NCBI RefSeq assembly: GCF_002250565.1
Contig: NZ_NMVJ01000006.1
Span: 558,001 to 622,000 of the forward strand
Direction of reading: 5' to 3'
From: Parenemella sanctibonifatiensis
GTDB taxonomy: Bacteria > Actinomycetota > Actinomycetes > Propionibacteriales > Propionibacteriaceae
DNA: 64,000 bases
A program made the position numbers and the translations under genes. Numbering within the stretch: the first letter of the stretch is position 1; the number at the start of each line of letters is the position of its first letter. Below, piece after piece: positions 28,660-36,961 of this stretch. Under the pieces are notes generated by a model. The model had not been told where the DNA came from, did no database searches, and saw only the letters and a list, made by a program, of their open reading frames with translations.

Positions 28660-28707
28660 ACCACAACCTGTGGAGGAATCACATGCGTGTAACCACTAGA
28701 TGTAGGG
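28660..28707 (-). promoter_or_regulatory. Pair of NrdR-box-like operators of the nrdR-nrdJ operon
   Basis: ACCACAACCTGTGGAG (28660-28675) and ACCACTAGATGTAGGG (28692-28707) share 11 of 16 bases. Both fit the imperfect palindrome of the NrdR consensus (CACWANATNTWGTG type). Their centres are 32 bp apart, about three helical turns, as described for paired NrdR sites in other bacteria. Confidence 0.65.
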
Positions 28708-28845
28708 AGACTACGCCTGTCCGACACAAGACACAAGAGGGGCTTCGACACCCGCGTGTCCATATTGAAACCGCCGTGGTGATCGCATCTGAGCACCCTG
28801 TCCCCCTAGAATCTGGAGCTGACGACTGTTGAGAAAGGCAATCGC

Positions 28846-29517
28846 GTGAGCAACTACAACCAGGGCGGTTACGACCCGAACGCCTCGCAAGACCCGTACG
28901 GCCAGCAGGATCCCTACGGCCAGCAGGACCCCTACGCCGGCCAGCAGGACCCGTACAGCCAGCAGGATCCCTACGCTGGGCAGTCGGACCCCTACGCCGG
29001 CCAGCAGCAGTACCCGCAGTCCGCCGGCTCCCCCGCGCCCTACGGCGGCCAGGATTCCTACGCCAGCCCCGCCCCGTACGCCGGCGGAGCGATGACCCCG
29101 GCCGGCCCGGCCCGTTACGCCAGCTGGGGCAAGCGCGTCCTCGGCTACCTCGTCGACGCCATCCTGCCCGGCGTCGTCGCCGGCATCCTCGTCAGCATCG
29201 GCACCGCCGTCGGTGACACCGCCGGCAGCCTGATCAACATCGTTACCTACCTCGCCCTGCTCGGCTGGGGCATCTACAACCGTTGGTACCTCGGCGGCAC
29301 CACCGGCCAGACCATCGGCCGCAAGGTCGCCAACATCAAGCTCGTCAGCGCCAACGACGGCCAGCCCATCGGCCCCCTGATGGCCTTCGTGCGCGACATC
29401 TGCCACTACCTGGACTCCCTTGCCCTCTACATCGGCTGGCTCTTCCCGCTGTGGGACCAGGAGCGCCAGACCTTCGCCGACAAGATCATGAAGACCCACG
29501 TCATCGAGACCAACTGA
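28846..29517 (+). CDS. RDD family membrane protein with Gln/Asp/Pro/Tyr repeat N-terminus
   Basis: The product has 223 residues. Residues 1-80 are repeats of the type QQDPYGQ / AGQQDPY, rich in Gln, Tyr, Pro and Gly. The RDD domain follows (PARYASWGKRVLGYLVDAIL, the Arg-Asp signature region, then WYLGGTTGQTIGRKVANIKLV and ERQTFADKIMKTHVI) with three membrane segments. RDD proteins are small membrane proteins of mostly unknown function; some act in cation transport. The GTG start has AAAGG upstream. A terminator follows. Confidence 0.85.
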   Translation: MSNYNQGGYDPNASQDPYGQQDPYGQQDPYAGQQDPYSQQDPYAGQSDPYAGQQQYPQSAGSPAPYGGQDSYASPAPYAGGAMTPAGPARYASWGKRVLGYLVDAILPGVVAGILVSIGTAVGDTAGSLINIVTYLALLGWGIYNRWYLGGTTGQTIGRKVANIKLVSANDGQPIGPLMAFVRDICHYLDSLALYIGWLFPLWDQERQTFADKIMKTHVIETN

Positions 29518-29536
29518 CCCCTGAGTCGTCAGCCTC

Positions 29537-29562
29537 GGCCCCGCAGGTTCGCCTGCGGGGCC
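29537..29562 (+). terminator. Terminator after the RDD protein gene
   Basis: A 10-bp perfect stem GGCCCCGCAG / CTGCGGGGCC with a 6-nt loop, followed by a weak T-rich stretch. Confidence 0.78.
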
Positions 29563-29623
29563 GTTCGCTTTCTGCGACGACCCCACCACGCCCCACGTCG
29601 ACGCGCACGCACCCGGAGAACGG

Positions 29624-29941
29624 TCACATCGGGTTGGACGCCTGCCACAGAGTCGCCACCACGACACCGAGGCCGCTGAGAACCAAGGCGGTCAACAGAC
29701 CCATCACCAGGGCCATACCGCGCTCATTCAAGCGCCAGCGCACCGGGCGCACCGGAACCGCCACCGAACAGGCCCGGGCCTGGACCGCGACCTGACCCAC
29801 ACCGGCCGGCCGCCGCGAAGGCGCGACCGACACCGGGCGCACGCCGGCACCGGAGCGGACCCGACGACCACGCGTGTCGGTCCGACCGACACCAGCCCGA
29901 CGCTCGACCTCGGCCCGAAACTCCACCGTCATTGCAGCCAT
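29624..29941 (-). CDS. Small single-pass membrane protein divergent from lexA; candidate SOS division inhibitor
   Basis: The product has 105 residues: a basic N-terminal region rich in Arg and Val, then [31 protein letters not shown] (a membrane helix at about 75-98) and a stop six residues later. Its place, divergent from lexA and upstream of nrdR, is that of Rv2719c (ChiZ) in mycobacteria and divS in corynebacteria, which suppress cell division during SOS. The LysM domain seen in many relatives is absent, and I see no remnant downstream. Two SOS boxes lie about 190-230 bp upstream. The ATG at 29941 has weak GAGG/AGGA upstream; a second ATG lies three codons later. Confidence 0.6.
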   Translation of the reverse strand: MAAMTVEFRAEVERRAGVGRTDTRGRRVRSGAGVRPVSVAPSRRPAGVGQVAVQARACSVAVPVRPVRWRLNERGMALVMGLLTALVLSGLGVVVATLWQASNPM

Positions 29942-30128
29942 GTCCTGCTTCCTCTCTCCTGCCGTCAGGCACCGACCCGGCGACGTGAACTTCGACTGGG
30001 ACTGATCCTGCAGAGGGGGTCTGACACTTTTCCTCAGACCGACTCCCTGCGGTGGCCACCCCACCCGAACCAGATCCCTCTCACAGGCGTGCATGCTCAA
30101 AGACGCGCACACTCAAGGACGAGCATGC

Positions 30129-30144
30129 TCGAACACCTGTTCGA
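30129..30144. promoter_or_regulatory. SOS (LexA) box, perfect palindrome
   Basis: TCGAACACCTGTTCGA matches the actinobacterial/Gram-positive LexA consensus TCGAAC-N4-GTTCGA at all 12 defined positions. Confidence 0.85.
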
Positions 30145-30153
30145 TACTGGCTA

Positions 30154-30169
30154 TCGTACAAACGTTCGA
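30154..30169. promoter_or_regulatory. Second SOS (LexA) box
   Basis: TCGTACAAACGTTCGA matches the LexA consensus at 11 of 12 positions. Its centre is 25 bp from the first box. Confidence 0.65.
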
Positions 30170-30269
30170 ATCCAACGCAAGTCCTGCGCGTACATTTCTC
30201 GCCGCGTGTCGCACCCCCTGGCACCAACAGCCACGACCGCGTGCCCGGAGCGGCCTTTTTGCGACACAC

Positions 30270-30285
30270 TCGAACAGATGTTTGA
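30270..30285 (+). promoter_or_regulatory. SOS (LexA) box proximal to lexA
   Basis: TCGAACAGATGTTTGA matches at 11 of 12 positions and lies 31 bp before the lexA ATG, the expected place for autoregulation. Confidence 0.75.
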
Positions 30286-30316
30286 TTCCGTCAGGAGGTG
30301 GCCTTACGGTGCTGTC

Positions 30317-31171
30317 ATGGTTGATCCGAAGACGCCCGCGCACGACCCGGCAAGCGACAGCGCGCAACCGTCCGCGCCGAAGCGGAGCCGGAAGAAGAAG
30401 GTCGCCGCGCCCCACCGCGGACCCGGCCGGCCCTCCAACGACAGCATCCGCTCCGAACTCGGCGGCACCGTCGTGTCGCTGCCCAACTCGGGCCGTCGCG
30501 GCCTGACTCCGCGGCAGCTGCGGATGCTCCAGGTGATCCGCGACACCGTTGACGAGCGTGGCTTTCCGCCGTCCATCCGCGAGATCGGCGACGCGGTCGG
30601 CCTGGCGAGTTCGTCGAGCGTCTCCCACCAGCTCAAGGCGCTGGAGACCAAGGGCTACCTGCGCCGCGACCCGCGCCGGCCGCGCGCCCTGGAGGTGCTG
30701 CTGCCCGAAACCGTCGAGAAGACGCCACGGCTGCCGGCCCACCACGACCCGGTCGAGGACAACTATGACCCGACCGACAGTGGCGACGCCGCCCCGACGC
30801 CGGTCAACGTGCCCGTGGTCGGTCGGATTGCCGCCGGTGGCCCGATCCTGGCCGAGGAACGCATCGAGGACGTCTTCCCGCTCCCCCAGCAGCTCGTCGG
30901 CGACGGCACGGTCTTCCTGCTGGAGGTCAAGGGCGATTCGATGGTCGACGCGGCCATCTGTGACGGCGACTGGGTGGCCGTGCGACAGCAGCCCACCGCG
31001 GTGAATGGCGACATCGTGGCGGCCTTGCTCGACGATGAGGCCACAGTCAAGACCTTCAAGAAGGACGGCAACCAGATCTGGCTGCTCCCCCACAACCCTG
31101 CGTACGACCCCATCGACGGCAACCATGCCTCGATCATGGGCAAGGTGGTGGCGGTGCTGCGGCGAGTCTGA
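30317..31171 (+). CDS. lexA: SOS repressor LexA
   Basis: The product has 284 residues, longer than typical because of a basic N-terminal extension of about 60 residues (KRSRKKK). It then shows the winged-helix [16 protein letters not shown]...[21 protein letters not shown], the Ala-Gly cleavage site in [13 protein letters not shown] and the Ser-Lys dyad in [13 protein letters not shown] and ATVKTFKK. LexA represses SOS genes and cleaves itself with RecA on single-stranded DNA. AGGAGG lies 18 bases before the ATG, unusually far; an ATG at 30278 in the same frame is the alternative but sits inside the SOS box. It is convergent with dinG. Confidence 0.95.
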   Translation: MVDPKTPAHDPASDSAQPSAPKRSRKKKVAAPHRGPGRPSNDSIRSELGGTVVSLPNSGRRGLTPRQLRMLQVIRDTVDERGFPPSIREIGDAVGLASSSSVSHQLKALETKGYLRRDPRRPRALEVLLPETVEKTPRLPAHHDPVEDNYDPTDSGDAAPTPVNVPVVGRIAAGGPILAEERIEDVFPLPQQLVGDGTVFLLEVKGDSMVDAAICDGDWVAVRQQPTAVNGDIVAALLDDEATVKTFKKDGNQIWLLPHNPAYDPIDGNHASIMGKVVAVLRRV

Positions 31172-31180
31172 GACTCGCCG
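31160..31180 (+). terminator. Hairpin overlapping the lexA stop codon
   Basis: A perfect 10-bp inverted repeat, CGGCGAGTCT / AGACTCGCCG, straddles the TGA. Only 26 bp separate lexA from the convergent dinG gene, so it may act as terminator for both. Confidence 0.55.
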
Positions 31181-31197
31181 TCAGGCCCACGGCTTGG

Positions 31198-33282
31198 TCA
31201 ACTGCCCGGGCCGTTCTTGCGGCGGTGGTCCTCGGTGAGGCGGCGTAGCGCACCGATGGCCACCTCGCGGTCCTGGGTCGCCCAGAAGTCGGGCATTGAC
31301 TTGCGCAAGAAGCCGGCATAGCGCGCCGTCGCCAGCCGCGGATCCAGCACGGCCACGACGCCCCGGTCGGAGTGCCGCCGGATCAATCGGCCCGCACCCT
31401 GCGCCAACAGCAGCGCTGCATGGGTGGCTGCGACCGCCATGAAGCCGTTGCCGCCAGCCTGCTCGACCGCCTCCTGACGGGCCTGCATCAGCGGGTCATC
31501 AGGGCGGGGGAACGGAATCTTGTCGATAATGACCAGTTCGCAGGTGTCGCCCGGCACGTCCACGCCCTGCCACAACGACACGGTGCCAAACAGTGAGGTC
31601 TCGGGCTCCTGGGCGAATCGACGGGTGAGCTCCGGCAAGTGCGCTTCGCCCTGGCACAACACCGTCAGCGCCGGGAGCTCCTGGCGTACGTGACGGGCGG
31701 CAGCCTCGGCGGCGCGCTGGGAGGCGAACAACCCCAACGTACGCCCGCCGGCCGCCCACACCAGTTCTGCCACCTCGGCAAGGGTCTCCGGGCTGGTGCC
31801 GTCTCGACCGGGCCGGGGCAACCCGGACGCGAGATAGAGGATGCCCTGGGAGCGGTAGTCAAAGGGCGTACCGACGTCGAGACTGCGCCAGCGCAGGTCG
31901 TCGTCGCCCCCGGTTGGTTCCGCAGGAGCGCCGCGCACCTCCTCGTCGGGGCGCAGCCCGATCGACTTGGCAACGGCCTCGAACCGACCGCCCAGCTGCA
32001 GCGTCGCCGATGTGAGCACCGTGGTCGCCTCCGACAACACACCGGTACGCATCAATCCGGCCACCGACAGCGGCGCCACGTTGAGCTGTCGGCCGAACCG
32101 TTCCCGCTCACTCACCCACACGACATCGGCATCGGCCAGCCCTGCCAACCGCTCGGCGACGTCGAAGATCTCCTTGACCGCGGCGGCGGCCTGCCGCTGT
32201 TCCGGCGGACTGGCGGGCTTGGAACCCATCGCACTCAGCATCGCGCGGGCCGCGTCACGTACGGCCGCCGCGGCGGTGACGATCCCCTCGCTGTCATCCC
32301 GGACCCGCTCCAGGCTCGCCCCCTCCAGCGCCTGCCGGAGGGTGTCGGCCGACTCCAGATAGTTGAGGCTGGCTTCATCGTCTTCGCTGAAGTTGACGCT
32401 GCGCCGTCCGGTGCGTTCGATCATCTGCGGACTGAGCTCGGCCGAGGCCGCGCCGCTCACCCGCGACACCAACTCGTGGGCCTCATCGATCACGACGGCG
32501 GTGTGCTCGGGCAGCGCGGTGTGGCCATGCAACGCATCGATCGCCAGCAGAGCGTGGTTGGTGATCACCACATCGGACTGCCGGGCCCGGTCGCGGGACT
32601 TCTCCACGAAGCACTGTTCGCCGTAGGGGCAATTGGTGGCGCCAAGGCACTCCCGCACCGGCACCGACACCTGTGCCCAGGATCTGGGGCCGTGGGCCGG
32701 TGCGTCGTCTCGGTCGGCCAGCCCGTCGGCCTCAAGTTCTTCCTCGGCCCAGGCGCGCAACGCCAACACCTCCGAGGCCAGCCCGGATTCTGGCGAGGAC
32801 GTCTCGGACGGCCGCAATGTCTCGGCCACCTCGTCGGCTCCGATCAGGGTTGCCTGTTCCTCGGCGACGCCGTCGCGGACCCGCAGCAGGCAGGCGTAAT
32901 TGCTGCGTCCCTTGACCACTGCGGTACGTGGTTCGCGCCCGGTGGTCGCCGCCAACGCGGCCGAGGCGGCCGGGATGTCCTTGGCTGCCAGCTGCGCCTG
33001 CAGCGCCAGCGTCGCGGTGGCGATGACGACCCGCTCGTCAGGATGGTCCTGCAGGTGGGCCATCACCGGAATCAGATACCCCAGCGACTTGCCGGTGCCG
33101 GTGCCGGCCTGGACCAGCAGGTGTTCACCGCTGGTCAGGCTGTGGCTGACCGCATCGGCCATCGCTTGCTGTCCGGGTCGGGGCTGGCCACCGATCGCGT
33201 CGACGGCCGCCGCCAGGGCCTGTCGGTGCGTCGGCGTACCCTGCTCAGCCGCCACGTCGTCGTCCCGGCCGTCTGCACCCAT
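31198..33282 (-). CDS. dinG: DinG/XPD-type ATP-dependent DNA helicase
   Basis: The product has 694 residues. It is a superfamily 2 helicase with an iron-sulfur cluster: Walker A VQAGTGTGKSLGYL, the four-Cys set (YACLL, then VRECLGATNCPYGEQCF) between motifs Ia and II, the DEAH box VVIDEAHEL and motif VI QGAGRLIR. DinG resolves R-loops and other damaged structures; E. coli dinG is SOS-induced. No SOS box is seen before this gene; instead TAGGCT lies eight bases before the ATG. It is convergent with lexA. Confidence 0.92.
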   Translation of the reverse strand: MGADGRDDDVAAEQGTPTHRQALAAAVDAIGGQPRPGQQAMADAVSHSLTSGEHLLVQAGTGTGKSLGYLIPVMAHLQDHPDERVVIATATLALQAQLAAKDIPAASAALAATTGREPRTAVVKGRSNYACLLRVRDGVAEEQATLIGADEVAETLRPSETSSPESGLASEVLALRAWAEEELEADGLADRDDAPAHGPRSWAQVSVPVRECLGATNCPYGEQCFVEKSRDRARQSDVVITNHALLAIDALHGHTALPEHTAVVIDEAHELVSRVSGAASAELSPQMIERTGRRSVNFSEDDEASLNYLESADTLRQALEGASLERVRDDSEGIVTAAAAVRDAARAMLSAMGSKPASPPEQRQAAAAVKEIFDVAERLAGLADADVVWVSERERFGRQLNVAPLSVAGLMRTGVLSEATTVLTSATLQLGGRFEAVAKSIGLRPDEEVRGAPAEPTGGDDDLRWRSLDVGTPFDYRSQGILYLASGLPRPGRDGTSPETLAEVAELVWAAGGRTLGLFASQRAAEAAARHVRQELPALTVLCQGEAHLPELTRRFAQEPETSLFGTVSLWQGVDVPGDTCELVIIDKIPFPRPDDPLMQARQEAVEQAGGNGFMAVAATHAALLLAQGAGRLIRRHSDRGVVAVLDPRLATARYAGFLRKSMPDFWATQDREVAIGALRRLTEDHRRKNGPGS

Positions 33283-33290
33283 GACAGCGC

Positions 33291-33296
33291 AGCCTA
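33291..33296 (-). promoter_or_regulatory. -10 box of dinG (leaderless start)
   Basis: TAGGCT on the minus strand lies 8 nt before the ATG at 33282. Confidence 0.45.
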
Positions 33297-33324
33297 GCTG
33301 GTCTGCTCGGGCCGGTCCGGCAGT

Positions 33325-34836
33325 TCAGTCCTGCTGTCGAAAAGGTGCCAACTCATCGGCGAGGTCCTCGTGCACCCGTGCCCGTAGCAAGGTGCCAGTC
33401 TCGGTGTACTCCGAGGTGAGCAGTTGGCCGTGTCGGTGCACGCGGTCCACCAGATCACCGCGCTCGTAGGGCACCAATGCGGTGAGCTCCACCTGCGGGG
33501 TGGGCAGCGCGGCCTCGACCCGTTGACGCAACTCGTTGATGCCGGCGCCGGTCCGCGCCGACACGAAGACCGCGTCGGGATACTGGGTCCGCAGCGTGGT
33601 GAGCGCGGCGGGATCGGCCAGATCGGTCTTGTTGAAGACGATCAGCTCAGGGATCTGGGCGGCGTCGATCTGCTCCAGCACCGTGCGTACGGCCTGCAGC
33701 TGACCCAGCGGATCCGGATCGGACCCGTCGATGACATGGAGCAGCAGGTCCGCCTGGGCCGATTCCTCCAAGGTGGAGCGGAAGGCCTCGACCAGGTCGT
33801 GGGGCAGGTGGCGAACGAAACCAACGGTGTCGGTCAGGGTGTAGTCGCGGCTGTCGGCGGTCTGGGTCCGGCGAGTGGTCGGATCCAGGGTTGCGAACAG
33901 CGCATTCTCCACCAGCACCCCGGCACCGGTGAGCCGGTTCAGGATGGAGGACTTTCCGGCATTGGTGTAACCCACAATCGCGACCGAGGGCACTTGGTTG
34001 CGATGCCTGTTGGCGCGCTTGGTCTCGCGGGTCGCATCCAGGGTGCGCAGCTTGGCGCGCAACTGGGAGATCCGGGTGTTGATCCGGCGCCGGTCAGTCT
34101 CGAGCTTGGTCTCACCGGGGCCACGGCCACCGATACCAGCGCCGCCGGCAGCTCGACCACCGGCCTGCCGGGACAGGTTGCCGCCCCAGCCGCGCAGCCG
34201 TTGCTTGAGGTACTGCAGCTGGGCCAGTTCGACCTGTGCCTTGCCCTCGGCACTGCGGGCGTGCTGAGCGAAGATGTCGAGGATCAGGGAGGTCCGGTCG
34301 ATCACCTTCACATTGGTGCGGTCCTCGAGGTTGCGCAGCTGCGCCGGGCTCAGCTCGCCGTCGCAGATGATCGTGTCCGCGCCGAGCTCGGCGACCAGAC
34401 CGGCCAACTCGGCCACCTTGCCACGGCCGATGTACGTGGCTGGGTCGGCATGCTGACGACGCTGGACAACCGCTTCGAGGACCTCGGATCCAGCCGTCTC
34501 GGCGAGCAGGCGCAGCTCGGCCATGGCATTGTCGGCGTCGGCCTGGGTGCCCGTGGTCCAGACGCTGGCCAACACGACACGCTCCAACCGGAGCTGGCGG
34601 TATTCAACCTCAGTGACGTCCTCGAGTTCGGTACGCAGGCCGATGACGCGGCGCAACGAGTGGCGGTCGGCGAGGTCCTGTTGGTCACCGTCGTAGTCGA
34701 CGTCGGCCTCGGATGCATCCGAGGCCTCGATGGTCCACGAGCGGACCTCCAAGTCGTCGTCCTCGGCGAGAGTGGTTGAGGTGGGCGCGGCCGACTGGTC
34801 GTCGTCAGCTTCCCACTGCGGCACAGAGTTCATCAT
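33325..34836 (-). CDS. hflX: Ribosome-associated GTPase HflX
   Basis: The product has 503 residues. The N-terminal nucleotide-binding HflX domain (TDVEYRQLRLERVVLASVW-like start, ADPATYIGRGKVAEL) is followed by the glycine-rich linker AGGAGIGGRGPGETKLETDRR and the G domain: G1 GYTNAGKS, G2/G3 DTVGF, G4 NKTD, with a C-terminal tail. HflX splits stalled ribosomes after heat or antibiotic stress. An acidic N-terminal extension of about 70 residues is present. Two adjacent ATG codons compete for the start. It lies in the miaA-dapF-hflX order common in actinobacteria. Confidence 0.95.
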   Translation of the reverse strand: MMNSVPQWEADDDQSAAPTSTTLAEDDDLEVRSWTIEASDASEADVDYDGDQQDLADRHSLRRVIGLRTELEDVTEVEYRQLRLERVVLASVWTTGTQADADNAMAELRLLAETAGSEVLEAVVQRRQHADPATYIGRGKVAELAGLVAELGADTIICDGELSPAQLRNLEDRTNVKVIDRTSLILDIFAQHARSAEGKAQVELAQLQYLKQRLRGWGGNLSRQAGGRAAGGAGIGGRGPGETKLETDRRRINTRISQLRAKLRTLDATRETKRANRHRNQVPSVAIVGYTNAGKSSILNRLTGAGVLVENALFATLDPTTRRTQTADSRDYTLTDTVGFVRHLPHDLVEAFRSTLEESAQADLLLHVIDGSDPDPLGQLQAVRTVLEQIDAAQIPELIVFNKTDLADPAALTTLRTQYPDAVFVSARTGAGINELRQRVEAALPTPQVELTALVPYERGDLVDRVHRHGQLLTSEYTETGTLLRARVHEDLADELAPFRQQD

Positions 34837-34926
34837 TGCCGTCCATCATCCCACCAGCGAGGCCGCTCTCCAAGAGCTTTATTCGTGCCGTCGGCGTACG
34901 CCGCCCCCGAACACGAGCGGATGCCC

Positions 34927-35760
34927 TCAGTCCAGCTGGTAGGAGGCCTTGCCGGGCACCTGCACGGTACCGGTCGCGACGATGGTGGCGCCTCCAGTGA
35001 GGAAGGCCTCACCGTCATTCACCTCCACCTGCAGGTCCCCGCCGGGTACGTGGACCGTGACCGATCCCGCACCGTCGTGCGCAGCTGCAGCGGCAGCCAC
35101 CGCAACAGTGCCGGTGCCACAGGACAGCGTCTCTCCCGAGCCGCGCTCGTGGACCCGCATGGTCAAGGCCTCGCCTGGACCCCGGTGGAAGAATTCCACA
35201 TTGGCCGAGGCCGGGAAGTCCTCGGCCGGACCCAGGGTCGGCGGCTGGGTCAGATCCAGCGTGGGCAACACCGCTGGATCCACCTCACAGACCAGGTGTT
35301 GGTTGCCAACGTCGACGCGGGTGCCGGCATACGTCACGCCTGCCACCGTCGCGGTGGCCGGCGCCCCCACCGTTGCCGGGCCCATCGAGACCCGGATCAG
35401 GCCGCCACTGACGCGTTCGGCGCGGCGCAGCCCGGCGCGCGTGCCGAATTCGAACGGTGTGGAAGCCAGGCCGCCCTCCCACAGGTAGCGGGCAAACACC
35501 CGGGCGCCGTTGCCGCACATCTCGGCCACCGAGCCGTCAGCGTTGCGGTAGTCCATGAACCACACATCCGGATCGCCGTCCCATTCGGGGACGTGCTCGG
35601 CCTTGATGGCGCGCAGCAGTCCGTCGCCGCCCACCCCGGCCCGGCGGTCACACAGGAAGCGCACCGTGCCGGCATCGAGGTCCATCATCCCGTGCCGGTC
35701 GCGCAGCAGCACGAAGTCATTCAACGTGCCGTGCCCCTTGGCGAACTCCCAGCTACGCAT
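34927..35760 (-). CDS. dapF: Diaminopimelate epimerase
   Basis: The product has 277 residues. It converts LL- to meso-diaminopimelate for lysine and peptidoglycan synthesis. Both catalytic cysteines are present: ADGSVAEMCGNGARVF and SCGTGTVAVA. Substrate-binding segments KGHGTLNDFVLL and GVGGDGLL are also seen. I chose the ATG at 35760 because GGAG lies five bases upstream and the domain starts there; another in-frame start is ten codons earlier. It follows miaA by 50 bp in the same orientation. A meso-DAP type peptidoglycan or at least lysine synthesis by this route is implied. Confidence 0.95.
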   Translation of the reverse strand: MRSWEFAKGHGTLNDFVLLRDRHGMMDLDAGTVRFLCDRRAGVGGDGLLRAIKAEHVPEWDGDPDVWFMDYRNADGSVAEMCGNGARVFARYLWEGGLASTPFEFGTRAGLRRAERVSGGLIRVSMGPATVGAPATATVAGVTYAGTRVDVGNQHLVCEVDPAVLPTLDLTQPPTLGPAEDFPASANVEFFHRGPGEALTMRVHERGSGETLSCGTGTVAVAAAAAAHDGAGSVTVHVPGGDLQVEVNDGEAFLTGGATIVATGTVQVPGKASYQLD

Positions 35761-35810
35761 ACGGTCTCCGTTCGTGGTTCCGGTGCTCAAAGGAAAGTAG
35801 GAAAGGCTGG

Positions 35811-36830
35811 TCAGTGTGGCGAGCCCGAGACTTCGGGGCGCCAGTCCCGCAGCGCCTCCAGCGCCTGGGTCAACAGCTCCGCGCCGGCCACACCCTCTGC
35901 CTGCTCACCTGCACCATCCAACCAAATGATGCGGTCATCCCGCCGGAACCACGACAACTGGCGCCGGGCGAACTGCCTGGTCCGGATGATCGTACGCTCC
36001 TGGGCCATGTCCTCGTCATACTCGCCGGCGAGGTGGTCCAACACCTGGCGGTAGCCGATGGCCCGGCTTGCCGTGACTCCGTCCCGCAGGCCATCGGCCT
36101 CCAGCCGGCGTACCTCCTCGACGAATCCGTCGCGCCACATCTGGCCGACCCGCGCCTCGATTCGGGCATCCATCACCTCCCGCGGCATCCGGACACCCAG
36201 CTGCACGACGTCGGGCAGCGCATAGGCGGGCTCGGGGAGCTGTCCGCTCATCGCGCCGCGCAGGTCCAACACCTCCAATGCTCGGACCGTACGCCGGCCG
36301 TTGCTCGGCTCCATTCGCCCCGCAGCCTCCGGGTCACGACGCGCCAGCTCGGCGTACAGATCGGCGGCGCCGCGGCGTTCCAGCTCGGCCTCCCAATGGG
36401 CCCGCACGTGGGGATCGGTGCCGGGGAAGTCGAAGTGGTCGACGATGGCGCGGACGTAGAGGGCGGATCCTCCGACCAGGATCGGGATCACCCCGCGTGA
36501 CCGACAGTCGGCCACCGCGGTGCGGGCGAGCTCCTGGAAGTCGGCGACCGTGCCGGTCCGCGTGATCGGCCAGATGTCGATGAGGTGGTGCGGGATCCCC
36601 CGCCGCTCGGCCGCCGAGGGTTTGGCGGTGCCGATGTCCATGCCCCGATAGACCAGCATCGAGTCGGTGTTCACGACCTCGGCCCGATGCCCGGATTGGG
36701 CCAACGACACCGCCAACGACACCGCCAGACTGGACTTGCCCGTCGCGGTCGCACCGTTCAGTACGACCGTGGGACTGCCACACAGAAAGGCTTTGTCTAC
36801 AGGGTCGGGCACCTGAGGGCTGTCCTCCAC
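35811..36830 (-). CDS. miaA: tRNA dimethylallyltransferase
   Basis: The product has 339 residues. It adds the dimethylallyl group to A37 of tRNAs that read UNN codons, the first step completed by MiaB encoded nearby. It shows the P-loop VLNGATATGKSSLA, NTDSMLVYRGMDIGTAKP, HHLIDIWPI, the catalytic GGSALYVRAIVDHFDFPG and QFARRQLSWFRR near the end. A duplicated LAVSLAVSLA stretch follows the P-loop. The GTG start has AAGGAGGG closely upstream. It is divergent from the MT0933-like gene and leads the miaA-dapF-hflX set. Confidence 0.95.
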   Translation of the reverse strand: MEDSPQVPDPVDKAFLCGSPTVVLNGATATGKSSLAVSLAVSLAQSGHRAEVVNTDSMLVYRGMDIGTAKPSAAERRGIPHHLIDIWPITRTGTVADFQELARTAVADCRSRGVIPILVGGSALYVRAIVDHFDFPGTDPHVRAHWEAELERRGAADLYAELARRDPEAAGRMEPSNGRRTVRALEVLDLRGAMSGQLPEPAYALPDVVQLGVRMPREVMDARIEARVGQMWRDGFVEEVRRLEADGLRDGVTASRAIGYRQVLDHLAGEYDEDMAQERTIIRTRQFARRQLSWFRRDDRIIWLDGAGEQAEGVAGAELLTQALEALRDWRPEVSGSPH

Positions 36831-36961
36831 ATTCCCTCCTTGTCTCGGTCGGCGGTGGTCAGGCGAAAGGGGGCCATCACCCCCCCGCTGCAGAACGATC
36901 TCACCACACTGGAATAGTGGGACCCAATCCCATCCGGGAACACCACATCGGAAGGTTCATC

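Larger units (their letters stand above)
28545..28845. other. Divergent intergenic region nrdR / RDD gene (about 300 bp)
   Basis: It holds the nrdR ribosome site, four TGTGG-type elements, the two NrdR-like boxes and a TAGAAT -10-like box at 28807-28812 that could serve the RDD gene on the plus strand. No further gene is seen in it. Confidence 0.6.
29942..30316. other. Divergent SOS control region between lexA and the small membrane protein gene
   Basis: About 375 bp without a convincing gene. It holds three SOS boxes, a 7-bp hairpin (30018-30024 with 30034-30040) in the probable leader of the minus-strand gene, and the octamer GCATGCTC twice (30091-30098 and 30123-30130), the second abutting an SOS box. 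Confidence 0.6.

Noticed and set aside
33283-33324. SOS box before dinG
   Set aside because: The region has only a -10-like TAGGCT; nothing resembles TCGAAC-N4-GTTCGA.
36866-36896. C-rich stretch upstream of the MT0933-like gene as a possible 6C RNA
   Set aside because: There is one C-run and no two hairpins with C-rich loops; the structure does not fit.
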